From positions 1-44,399 of the forward strand of contig JBCCEW010000038.1 of assembly GCA_039030075.1 (NCBI GenBank): a stretch of DNA of 44,399 bases. The letters are read 5' to 3'. How positions within the stretch are numbered: position 1 is the stretch's first letter; every line of letters begins with the position of its first letter. The notes under the pieces are model-generated. The model made no database searches. It worked only from the letters and a program-made list of their open reading frames with translations, and had not been told where the DNA came from. This stretch comes from Myxococcota bacterium (GTDB lineage: Bacteria > Myxococcota_A > UBA9160 > SMWR01). Both the position numbers and the translations under genes were made by a program. Of the stretch, positions 24,314 through 32,090 are shown one piece after another.

Positions 24314-25300
24314 CTAGGCCGCGTCGACCCGCATCGGGTGGGCCTCGCGGTTGACGACCTCGTCCCAGTGTTCGAGCAGCCACGCGTAGGTGGTGCGAAC
24401 GCCGTCCTCGAGGGAGACCCGATGGCGCCAGCCCAGGCCGTGGAGTTTGCTCACGTCGAGCCGCTTCCGGGGCATGCCGTCGGGCTTGCTCGTGTCGAAG
24501 CGCAGGTCGGCCTCGGGGTGGACCGTATCCCGAAGCATCTCGGCGAGCGCCCGGATCTCGATGTCCTCACCCGTGCCGATGTTCACGTGCTCCTCGTCCT
24601 CGTAGTCGCGCATCAACACGAGGCAGGCGTCGGCGAGGTCGTCGACGTGCATGAACTCGCGCCGCGGCGTGCCGCTGCCCCAGATCGTGACCTCCCGGTC
24701 GCCGCGCAGCTTCGCTTCGTGAAAGCGTCGCATCAGGGCGGGCAGGACGTGGGCCGCCTCGAGGTCGAAGTTGTCGCCGGGCCCGTAGAGATTCGTGGGC
24801 ATGCCCGAGATGAAGTTGCAGCCGTACTGCTTCTTGTAGGCCGAGCAGAGCTTGATCCCCGCGATCTTCGCGATCGCGTAGGCCTCGTTCGTGGGTTCGA
24901 GGGGGCCGGCGAGGAGGTTGCCCTCGTCGATGGGCTGGGGCGATTCCCGGGGATAGATGCAGGAGCTTCCCAGGTAGAGCAGCTTCTTCACCGAGAAGAG
25001 ATGCGCGGCGTGCACGACGGTCGCGTGAATCATCAAGTTGTCGTAGATGAAGTTCGCGGGTCGCTTCGAGTTCGGCAGGATGCCGCCGACCGTACCGGCC
25101 ACGAGGTAGACGTACTCGGGGCGGTTGGCGCGGAACCAGTAGTTCACGGCGGCCTGGTCGCGGAGGTCGAGCTGGTCGCGGGTGGCCCTGAGTACGCGCG
25201 TGAAGCCTTCGGCTTCGAGGCGGCGCATGATCGCAGATCCCACCAGGCCGCGGTGTCCCGCCACGAACACCGGCGCATCGAGCGGCAGCGGCTCCCCCAT
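24314..25300 (-). CDS. fcl: GDP-L-fucose synthase
   Basis: This 328-residue protein starts at ATG 25300. It is a short-chain-dehydrogenase-type epimerase: the dinucleotide-binding GHRGLVG (residues 15-21), S112-S113-C114 within LGSSCIYP, and Y141xxxK145 (YAIAK), all matching GDP-4-keto-6-deoxy-mannose epimerase/reductase. GSGTPRREFMHVDDLADA also matches. It uses NADPH to make GDP-L-fucose for surface glycans. The expected partner GDP-mannose 4,6-dehydratase (gmd) is not in the window. Assignment rests on motifs and family pattern. Confidence 0.93.
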   Translation of the reverse strand: MGEPLPLDAPVFVAGHRGLVGSAIMRRLEAEGFTRVLRATRDQLDLRDQAAVNYWFRANRPEYVYLVAGTVGGILPNSKRPANFIYDNLMIHATVVHAAHLFSVKKLLYLGSSCIYPRESPQPIDEGNLLAGPLEPTNEAYAIAKIAGIKLCSAYKKQYGCNFISGMPTNLYGPGDNFDLEAAHVLPALMRRFHEAKLRGDREVTIWGSGTPRREFMHVDDLADACLVLMRDYEDEEHVNIGTGEDIEIRALAEMLRDTVHPEADLRFDTSKPDGMPRKRLDVSKLHGLGWRHRVSLEDGVRTTYAWLLEHWDEVVNREAHPMRVDAA

Positions 25301-25371
25301 GGCCCAGAACGTAGTCGAGTCGCCCGGCGTCGCCCATGTGGGACGCGACGGCGAGGCCGCGTCGTGGCGCG

Positions 25372-27213
25372 CTAGCCCTCGCTTCCGACACCGCTGCAAG
25401 CGCCGCCGATCCGATCGAACTCGGCGGGCGAGAGCCAGCCGGGCCAGCTCGCCAGCGTGCGGTAGGTCTCGCAGCGCTCGTTCTGGGATTCGAAACGCGG
25501 GTCGCCTTCCATCCGCGCGAGCACTGATTGGCTGCTGACCGTCGCGCGAGACACGCGAATGCCTCCGTCCTGCGCGGTGTCGAGCACGAGGTAGCGACCG
25601 TCGCCCCAGTCGGGCCACTCCGGCAATTCCCCCTGGCGGCCCTGACCCGGATCGCCGGTCGCCGCGAACTGGGTCCAGTACGAGGTCATCGCCGCGGACA
25701 GTGCTTCCGCCTGGGGACGTCGCTCGTCCGAGAAGATGTACTGGGTGAAGTCACCGAGGCTCAGGCGGCCGAACACGAAGGGCACTTCCATGGCACGCGC
25801 TGCGCCGACGATGGTCCCGATGTCGAGCCACGCGAGGTCGGGCTGCTCGTCCCAGTCGAAGCGGTAGCCATAGACGCTCGCCCCTTGAGCCGCGCGCATC
25901 GTGGTCGCGGGTTCGTCGACGCCGCGCGCCTTCCACATGAGCGAGAGGTACTCGGCGTCGCGCAGGTAGCGCGCCTCGTCCCCCGAGCCGAAGGGCAGGC
26001 CGAGCAGCTGCCAGACACTCGCCGAGCTGTAGAGCAGGAACAGGTTGTGTTCGTCTCGGTTGCCCCCGATCAAGATGGGGACCTGGTGGTAGTTGCCCGC
26101 CGCGAGCACGCGCAGCGGGTCGGCCTTCGGTAGCACGTGGCCGTCGCGGAAGAGCTGGGGGTGGTCGTAGATGCGCCCCTGGGTCTCGCCGCGGTACGCC
26201 TCGAGCAGCTGGGCCGTTGTGGCGCTCCGCAGGACCTCGCGGGTCTGGGCGTCACTCAAGGCGCGCACCCGCTTCCGCGCATCTTCCTCGTTGCTCGCAT
26301 TGCCGGCGAGCACGAGCAGCTGCGCCACGACTTCCGAGGAGCTCCGCCGGTGGCCCGGCTTGGGGTCGTCCACCAGGTTGCGCGCGGTGTCGAGGGGAGT
26401 CGTGTGGAGACTGCCACTCTGCAGGATCGCGCGATGGAAGAGTCCCTCGGCACGGGGCGAGAGCAGCAGGGAGTAGATGTTGGTGGCCCCGCTCGACTCG
26501 CCGAAGATGGTGACGCGGTCCGGGTCGCCCCCGAAGTTCGCGATGTTCGCCTGGACCCAATCGAGCGCCGCGATGATGTCGAGGGTGCCGAAGTTTCCGG
26601 AGCGGTCGTCGGTGCTGGAACCGCTCTCGTGCAGCGCCGGGTGCGAGAACCAGCCCAGGGCGCCAAGTCGGTACTGCAGCGTCACGACGACCACGTCGCG
26701 GCTCAGCGCGAGCGTGCCGCCGTCGTGGGTCGCGGCCGAGCCGATCGTGTTGTTGCCACCGTGGATCCACACCATGACGGGCAGGCGCGCGGCGCCTTGG
26801 GGGACCGCTTCCGCACCGAAGTGGGGCGCGTAGACGTTCAGGCTGAGGCAGTCCTCGTTGCCGGTGACTTCGCCCGTACCCGACGCCGCGCTCGTCACGC
26901 CCACGGGGCGCGCGAACTGGGCGCAGGCGGGGCCGTGCGCGAGCGCGGCCCGGACTTTCGTCCAACGCTCGGGCGGGCGCGGGGCGCGCCACCGCAGGGC
27001 GTCCGTCGGCGGCGAGGCATACGGGATCCCGAGCCACGCGTGGGCGCCGCGCAGCGGCGAGAAGCCGACGACCTCGCCCTGGTCGATCACCCGCAGCGAA
27101 GACAGGTCGAGCCCGAGCGTGGGCTGATACTCGACCTTCGTTCCTTCCCGCGTGGCCCAGAAACCAAGGACCGCGAGAGCGAGGATTACGACTGCTGCGA
27201 AATCACCACGCAT
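25372..27213 (-). CDS. type-B carboxylesterase with altered catalytic His position
   Basis: This 613-residue protein starts at ATG 27213, with an N-terminal hydrophobic anchor (VVILALAVLGFWA). The carboxylesterase/cholinesterase fold is evident from GIPYASPP, EDCLSLNVYAP, VMVWIHGGNN, the nucleophile elbow GESSGA with S240 and the acid E388 (GGNRDEHNLF). The region that should hold the His, 'GAxHxxE(L/I)PFVFG' in relatives, reads GAARAMEVPFVFG, so residue 473 is Arg instead of His. The DNA codon is CGT; one transition would give CAT. The protein may be inactive, may use another base, or a sequencing or assembly error may be present. It is likely secreted or membrane-attached. A hydrolase of esters is inferred only if the triad is intact. 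Confidence 0.85.
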   Translation of the reverse strand: MRGDFAAVVILALAVLGFWATREGTKVEYQPTLGLDLSSLRVIDQGEVVGFSPLRGAHAWLGIPYASPPTDALRWRAPRPPERWTKVRAALAHGPACAQFARPVGVTSAASGTGEVTGNEDCLSLNVYAPHFGAEAVPQGAARLPVMVWIHGGNNTIGSAATHDGGTLALSRDVVVVTLQYRLGALGWFSHPALHESGSSTDDRSGNFGTLDIIAALDWVQANIANFGGDPDRVTIFGESSGATNIYSLLLSPRAEGLFHRAILQSGSLHTTPLDTARNLVDDPKPGHRRSSSEVVAQLLVLAGNASNEEDARKRVRALSDAQTREVLRSATTAQLLEAYRGETQGRIYDHPQLFRDGHVLPKADPLRVLAAGNYHQVPILIGGNRDEHNLFLLYSSASVWQLLGLPFGSGDEARYLRDAEYLSLMWKARGVDEPATTMRAAQGASVYGYRFDWDEQPDLAWLDIGTIVGAARAMEVPFVFGRLSLGDFTQYIFSDERRPQAEALSAAMTSYWTQFAATGDPGQGRQGELPEWPDWGDGRYLVLDTAQDGGIRVSRATVSSQSVLARMEGDPRFESQNERCETYRTLASWPGWLSPAEFDRIGGACSGVGSEG

Positions 27214-27737
27214 GCTTCAGGGGGACTCGAGAAAACGTCGGGGGCTCGTTGGGGTCGGGCGCTGGGCTGTGCGCGGACCCGCGGGGAGGTTCCCAGCGGC
27301 GAGACGCGGCCACGACGGGGAGGGTCGGAGACCGGAAGCCGGGAACCCAATAGAGAGATAGGAACGAAACGCGAACAGAATACCCCGTGGGCCCAAGGGC
27401 GGTAAAGGATCCGAGCCCGTGCAGCCAGGTAGGTCCCCGTTCGGGGGGTCCTCGTTTCAGGGGGTTGGCCGAGACCGGCAGCGGAGTGGCAAGTGAGCGG
27501 CAGCCGAGCGCGCGACGCACGGATCGATGCGGGTGCGCATCGCAGGGAAGGGTTCGCGTGCATGCGGTGATCCGCGGGTTCGGTCAGTCGGACTTTCCGA
27601 TTCGCGGATGTCGCGCGATCCCCTGCGCAGAAAGGGTATTCTGGATCGCGAGCCCTCCGGGGCCGGGATGACGGATCGGCTTGACCAGAGCGGTGGCCGG
27701 AATCTAGTTTGCACAGCCGCACCGCAAGGGGAGAGCG
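27214..27737. other. 524-bp intergenic region upstream of the TonB operon, several hairpins, no gene
   Basis: No frame here has an SD plus coding-like composition. I see three perfect or near-perfect hairpins: 27435-27446 (CCCCG/CGGGG), 27525-27542 (CGATGCG-GGTG-CGCATCG) and 27570-27609 (outer ATCCGCG/CGCGGAT with inner TCGG/CCGA). A weak promoter-like TTGACC is at 27681-27686. AAGGGGAG just before ATG 27738 is the SD. It may be a structured leader or just GC-rich sequence that folds by chance. Confidence 0.4.
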
Positions 27738-28652
27738 ATGATCACCCGTCTTCTCCGGGGACGGATCCCGAACGCCCGGTCGATTCTTACGGTCCGCCGC
27801 GATCCGTCCCGCCGTCCGTCCGTCACTGCGAGCCGCGTACCCGCTGCTTGGCTCGTGGCCGTGTCGGTGTGTTTGTTCGCGGCTCCGGCAGCCACACAAG
27901 ACGCGGAGCGGCGTGACGCCTCTTCGCTGGCGGTGTCCCCGGTGCTGGTCGAGTCCACGCGGGTGCGAACGCGCGCCAATGGCGAGGGCGTCGAAGCCCA
28001 GAAGCAGATCGACGCGCTCGCAGAAGAAGCCGACGAGTTGCTTGCCCGATACAACACCGCCGTCGAGCAGCTGGCTTCATTGCGCGAGTACAACGATCGC
28101 ATGCAGTCCTTCGTCGACGACCAGGACGCCCAGGTCGCGAAGCTGCGCGGCGAGCTCGAGCAGGTCGACGCCGTCGGCCGCAGCGTGACGCCGCTGATGC
28201 TGCGCATGATCGCGGCGCTCGAATCGTTCGTGGCACTCGATGTCCCATTCCTGATCCGGGAGCGCACCGAGCGGATCGAGCGGTTGCGCCGCATGATGGT
28301 GCGCGCCGACGTGACGCTGTCGGAGAAGTACCGGCGGATCATGGAGGCCTACCAGATCGAGACGGAGTACGGCCGGACGATCGAGGCCTACCGCGGACCG
28401 CTGTCCCCGAACGGTCACGGTGCCACCGTCGACTTCCTGCGCTTCGGCCGCATCGCGCTCCTCTACCTGAGCCTCGATGGCGAAGAGGTCGGAATGTGGG
28501 ACGCGCAAGCCCGAGACTGGCGCCCGCTCGACCCGTCGTACCGCACTGACATCCGCAACGGTCTGCGCGTCGCGCGCAAGCAGATCGCGCCCGATCTGAT
28601 CTCGTTGCCGCTCGTCCAACCCGGGCCGGGCGGTCCGAAGGTTGGTGGCTGA
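27738..28652 (+). CDS. DUF3450 periplasmic protein, first gene of the TonB operon
   Basis: This 304-residue protein starts at ATG 27738 with AAGGGGAG as SD. After a hydrophobic export segment (WLVAVSVCLFAAPAATQ, residues about 35-52), residues 85-145 form a coiled coil (QKQIDALAEEADELLARYN...), followed by the DUF3450 core with FLIRERTERIERLRRMM and YRTDIRNGLRVARKQ. DUF3450 proteins occur as the first gene in TtpC-ExbBD-TonB operons of Vibrio-like and other Gram-negative systems, where they are thought to be periplasmic accessories. Its stop TGA shares a base with the ATG of the next gene (TGATG), so translation is coupled. Regulation is not visible beyond the leader region. Confidence 0.9.
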   Translation: MITRLLRGRIPNARSILTVRRDPSRRPSVTASRVPAAWLVAVSVCLFAAPAATQDAERRDASSLAVSPVLVESTRVRTRANGEGVEAQKQIDALAEEADELLARYNTAVEQLASLREYNDRMQSFVDDQDAQVAKLRGELEQVDAVGRSVTPLMLRMIAALESFVALDVPFLIRERTERIERLRRMMVRADVTLSEKYRRIMEAYQIETEYGRTIEAYRGPLSPNGHGATVDFLRFGRIALLYLSLDGEEVGMWDAQARDWRPLDPSYRTDIRNGLRVARKQIAPDLISLPLVQPGPGGPKVGG

Positions 28653-30148
28653 TGCAGAGGTGGCGCATCCAGCATCCCGCCTGGCTGACTCTCGCCGTCG
28701 TGATGGCGTGCTCGGTCGCGTTCGCGCAGGAGGCCGACGAGCCGGCAGAGGCGGCCGTGGACACGGCCACTGCGGGAAACGATCCCGGGTCTGCGGAGGC
28801 TGGGACGGCCGCCGAGGCCGAAGAGAAGGCCGCGCCGGAAGAAGACCGGGGTCCGCTCGACGAGGGGCTGTCCGATCGCGTGAAGGCGCGCGTCGCCCGC
28901 GAGTCGCAGGAAGACCGTGAGCGAAGGACCGTCTTCCAGCAGCAGCGAGACGAGCTCGCGGGCAACGTGAAACGCCTCGAGGGGCAGGTGCGCGCTGCCG
29001 AAGCGCGGGGCGTGTCGCTCGACGAGCGCTATGCCGCCAACGAGATCGAGATCGAGACCCTCGGAGAGCGACTCACCGAACGCCTCGGGCAGATGGGCGA
29101 ACTCTTCGGCGTCGTACGCCTGGTGTCGACGGATCTGAGCGCCGGGACCTGGCAGTCGCTGACGAGTCTGGGGCTCGAGGCGCGCAACAAGACCCTCGAT
29201 CGCCTCGGTCGGAGTTCGGACCTGCCTTCGACGCAGGACCTCGAGCGGCTGTGGTACGCGCTTCAGCTCGAGCTCACCGAACAGGCGAAGGTCTCTGCCT
29301 ACGAAGTGCCGGTGATCCTCGAAGAGGACAAGAAGGAAAAGAAGGTGCTCCGCACCGAGAACCGGCAGGTGATTCGCGCCGGTCCCTTCACGGCGATCTC
29401 CGACGGCGACTACGTCCAGTGGGCGCCCGAGCATCAGATGGTGCGGACCCTCGCACGCCCTCCGCCGCCCCAGTACGCGAACACCGCGGAGCGCTTCGGT
29501 CGCGCTCCCGGTGAGATCGGTCGCCTGGCGGTGGATCCGAGCCGCGGAGCGCTCCTCGTCGCGCTGACGGCCACGCCGAGCCTTTGGGAGCGCGTCCAGC
29601 AGGGCGGTGCCGTCGGCTACACGATCATCGGTCTCGGGATCGCTGCGTTCCTGCTCGGGGTGGTTCGCCTGGTGGTGCTCACGCTCACTCAACGACGCAT
29701 CGACGCCCAGCGCAAGCGCTCCGAGTCGAGCCAGGAGAACCCGCTCGGTCGGGTGCTCGGCGTCTACGAGGAGTACCACGATGCGGATCCCGAGTTTCTC
29801 GAGCTGAAGCTCGACGAGGCGCTGCTGCGGGAACGCAGCGGCGTCGAGCGGTTTCTATGGCTGGTGCAGACAGTCTCCATCGTTGCCCCGCTCCTCGGGC
29901 TGCTGGGCACGGTCACGGGCATGATCCAGACCTTCCAGGCCATCACGCTGTTCGGTGCCGGCGACCCGAAGATCATGGCGGGTGGTATCTCCGAGGCGCT
30001 GATCACCACCACGCTGGGGCTGGTGACGGCCATTCCGCTGGTGTTGCTCTACGCGCTGATCTCGAACCGCGCGAAGAGCATCAATGACCAGTTGGACGAA
30101 TACGGCGCGGGGTTGGTGGCCGACCGGCTCGAGCGAGGGCTCGAATGA
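28652..30148 (+). CDS. TtpC-like MotA/TolQ/ExbB proton channel family protein with large periplasmic region
   Basis: This 498-residue protein starts at ATG 28652, overlapping the previous stop. Residues about 1-26 are a signal-like helix, followed by a Glu/Ala-rich segment, a coiled coil (about 70-160) and a periplasmic domain. The first ExbB-type helix is at about 325-350 (GYTIIGLGIAAFLLGVVRLV). The second and third helices contain VAPLLGLLGTVTGMIQTF and ITTTLGLVTAIPLVLLYAL, characteristic of MotA/TolQ/ExbB. It is therefore a TtpC-type protein and an inner-membrane part of a TonB energiser. The usual next genes, exbB2 and exbD2, are absent; tonB follows directly, overlapping by 4 bp (ATGA). 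Confidence 0.92.
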   Translation: MQRWRIQHPAWLTLAVVMACSVAFAQEADEPAEAAVDTATAGNDPGSAEAGTAAEAEEKAAPEEDRGPLDEGLSDRVKARVARESQEDRERRTVFQQQRDELAGNVKRLEGQVRAAEARGVSLDERYAANEIEIETLGERLTERLGQMGELFGVVRLVSTDLSAGTWQSLTSLGLEARNKTLDRLGRSSDLPSTQDLERLWYALQLELTEQAKVSAYEVPVILEEDKKEKKVLRTENRQVIRAGPFTAISDGDYVQWAPEHQMVRTLARPPPPQYANTAERFGRAPGEIGRLAVDPSRGALLVALTATPSLWERVQQGGAVGYTIIGLGIAAFLLGVVRLVVLTLTQRRIDAQRKRSESSQENPLGRVLGVYEEYHDADPEFLELKLDEALLRERSGVERFLWLVQTVSIVAPLLGLLGTVTGMIQTFQAITLFGAGDPKIMAGGISEALITTTLGLVTAIPLVLLYALISNRAKSINDQLDEYGAGLVADRLERGLE

Positions 30149-30738
30149 CCCGGTACGTGTTCTCGACCGCGATGGCGCTGCTCGTCACGTTTGCGCTCTT
30201 CTGGACGATGCAGGCTTTGATCACCGTTGGCTACAAGCTCCTCGATGGCGGGGAGCAGCTCAGCGTCGAGTTCGTGCGGCTGCGTCGGGACACCACGCCG
30301 CAGGCCACGAAGCGTCCACCGCCGAAACGGGAGAAGCCGAAGCAAGCGCCGCCGCCGCCCCAGATCCGCGCCTCGCGGTCGAACCTGGACCCGGGCGAAG
30401 GGGTTGCTCAGATTGCGCCCGACATCGACGCCTCGGCCGGCGTCGAGGCGGCGATTGCGGGCGGCGGCAGCGACCGCGGCGCCGTGCCTCTGGTGCAGCC
30501 CGAGCCCGAGTATCCGATCGCGCTCGAGCAGCGCGGGATCACGGGCTGGGTGACCGTCGAGTTCTGGGTGACGAAGACCGGCTCGGTTCGCGACCCGGTG
30601 ATCATCGCCGCGCGTCCGAAGCGGGTGTTCAACCAGGCGGCACTCAAGGGCGTCCGACGCTGGAAGTACAACCCGAAGATCGTGAACGGCGAGCCCATCG
30701 AGACGAAGGAGCGGTTCACCTTGGAGTTCCGACCGTGA
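30145..30738 (+). CDS. tonB: TonB-family energy transducer
   Basis: This 197-residue protein starts at ATG 30145, within the stop of the ttpC-like gene. One N-terminal membrane helix (STAMALLVTFALFWTMQALI) is followed by a Pro/Lys-rich stretch (KRPPPKREKPKQAPPPP) that spans the periplasm and a C-terminal TonB fold (residues about 125-197) with YPIALEQRGITGWVTVEF and AALKGVRRWKYNPKI. TonB contacts outer-membrane receptors and transmits energy from the inner-membrane motor. The C-terminal motif YP..A...G.xG.V is present. The motor here seems incomplete because no exbD lies nearby. The nearby TonB-dependent receptor at 35478 is a plausible client. Confidence 0.93.
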   Translation: MTRYVFSTAMALLVTFALFWTMQALITVGYKLLDGGEQLSVEFVRLRRDTTPQATKRPPPKREKPKQAPPPPQIRASRSNLDPGEGVAQIAPDIDASAGVEAAIAGGGSDRGAVPLVQPEPEYPIALEQRGITGWVTVEFWVTKTGSVRDPVIIAARPKRVFNQAALKGVRRWKYNPKIVNGEPIETKERFTLEFRP

Positions 30739-32090
30739 GGCGGCTCTTCGCCGGAGTGTGTGTCGTGCTCGCGATGGGTCTCGCGCTACCCGCCATCGCC
30801 CAGGAGGCGGAAGGGGAAGGCGACGAGCCGCAGAAGCGTCGCGGTTGGCGACGCCAGGCCGAGCCCGAAGACGGTGCCCAGCAAAAGGCGCTGCGCCCCC
30901 ACCCGAAGGTCTACGAGCGCCACGCGAAGGCCCTCGAGCTCATCTTCGAGGAGAAGTGGGACGAAGCTCAGGCTCAGCTCGACAAGCTGTTTCTGCGTCG
31001 GTACAGCGCCTATGACGTCGCGACGGTCCAGGCCGACTACGGCTTGATCGCGAACGGCCGTGGCGATCGTCCCGAGGCCCGACGGCGCTTTCAGCTGGCG
31101 ATCGACGCGGGCGGGTTCCCGCCCAGCAACGCGGCGGACATGCGCTTCAAGATCGCGGGCCTGTGGATGCAGGACGAGGAATGGTCGAAGGCGGCCGAGA
31201 CTCTGGAAGCCTGGTTCGACGAGACGCCCGACGAGCCCAACGCGAGTTCCTACTACCTGTTGGGTCTCTGCTACTACCAGGACCGCGCCTACGAGAAAGC
31301 GCTCGAACCGGTCGAGACCGCGGCGACGCTCACCGACGAGCCGAAGGAGGCGTGGCTGCAGCTGCTCCTGGCGCTTCACCTGATCGAGAAGCGCTACGAG
31401 GCCGCGATTCCTGTGCTGCAGGCGCTGGTGTCCGAGTACCCGAAGCAGAGCTACTGGAAGAGCCTGTCGACGGTACACGGTGCGCTCGGTAGCTACGAGA
31501 AGGCGCTCGTACCCCTGCAGCTCGCCTATGAGGACGGTCAGGTGGAGGCCGGACCCGATCTGCTTCGCATGGCGCAGCTGATGATGTTCGTCGGGCTGCC
31601 TTATCGCGCGGCCGAGGCGCTGCAGACCGCTCTCGATGCGGGCGCGGTAGAGGGCGACGAAGAGGCTCTCACCATGCTCGGCAACAGCTGGATTGCGGCG
31701 CGCGAGTACAAGTCGGCGATCCCGCCGCTCAATCGCGCCGCCAGTCTCGCCGAGAACGGCGAGCTCTACGTGCGCCTCGCTCAGGTCCACGTCCAGCGCG
31801 AGGAATACGAGCCCGCGGCGGAGGCGCTCGGTCGCGCCCTCGACAAGGGCGGCTTGCGCAGTCCGGGCGACGCCCAGCTGTTGCTCGGCATCGTGAACTA
31901 CAGCCGCAAGCGCCCGGCACTGGCGGAGCGTTCCTTCCAGCGCGCCGCGGGGCACAAGGAAACCCGCGGTGAGGCGGAAGTCTGGTTGCAGCACCTCGCG
32001 CAGGAGCGGGCCCAGGCCGAAGCCGCGGCCGCGGCCGCAGCCGCAGCCGCGGAAGCCGCCGCCGAAGCGGCGGCGCGGGGCGAGGCCTAG
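30735..32090 (+). CDS. TPR-repeat periplasmic protein of the TonB operon
   Basis: This 451-residue protein starts at GTG 30735, whose GTGA overlaps the tonB stop by 4 bp. A signal peptide (FAGVCVVLAMGLALPAIAQ) precedes a Lys/Arg-rich linker and about eight TPR-like helical repeats between residues 55 and 405 (for example SYYLLGLCYYQDRAYEKAL). It ends in an Ala-rich tail (QAEAAAAAAAAAAEAAAEAA). In TtpC-type operons a TPR gene often follows tonB; it probably acts in the periplasm as a scaffold. Its stop and that of the convergent membrane gene share the CTAG at 32087-32090. Confidence 0.88.
   Translation: MRRLFAGVCVVLAMGLALPAIAQEAEGEGDEPQKRRGWRRQAEPEDGAQQKALRPHPKVYERHAKALELIFEEKWDEAQAQLDKLFLRRYSAYDVATVQADYGLIANGRGDRPEARRRFQLAIDAGGFPPSNAADMRFKIAGLWMQDEEWSKAAETLEAWFDETPDEPNASSYYLLGLCYYQDRAYEKALEPVETAATLTDEPKEAWLQLLLALHLIEKRYEAAIPVLQALVSEYPKQSYWKSLSTVHGALGSYEKALVPLQLAYEDGQVEAGPDLLRMAQLMMFVGLPYRAAEALQTALDAGAVEGDEEALTMLGNSWIAAREYKSAIPPLNRAASLAENGELYVRLAQVHVQREEYEPAAEALGRALDKGGLRSPGDAQLLLGIVNYSRKRPALAERSFQRAAGHKETRGEAEVWLQHLAQERAQAEAAAAAAAAAAEAAAEAAARGEA

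Noticed and set aside
27387-27671. 94-codon frame in the gap before the TonB operon
   Set aside because: There is no SD, no signal or domain, and the composition is that of non-coding GC-rich DNA.
27695-27712. Possible sigma54 promoter upstream of the DUF3450 gene (GG...TTTGCA)
   Set aside because: Only the GG/GC spacing and the TTTGCA match; the -24 box is poor and the implied leader would be only about 14 nt.
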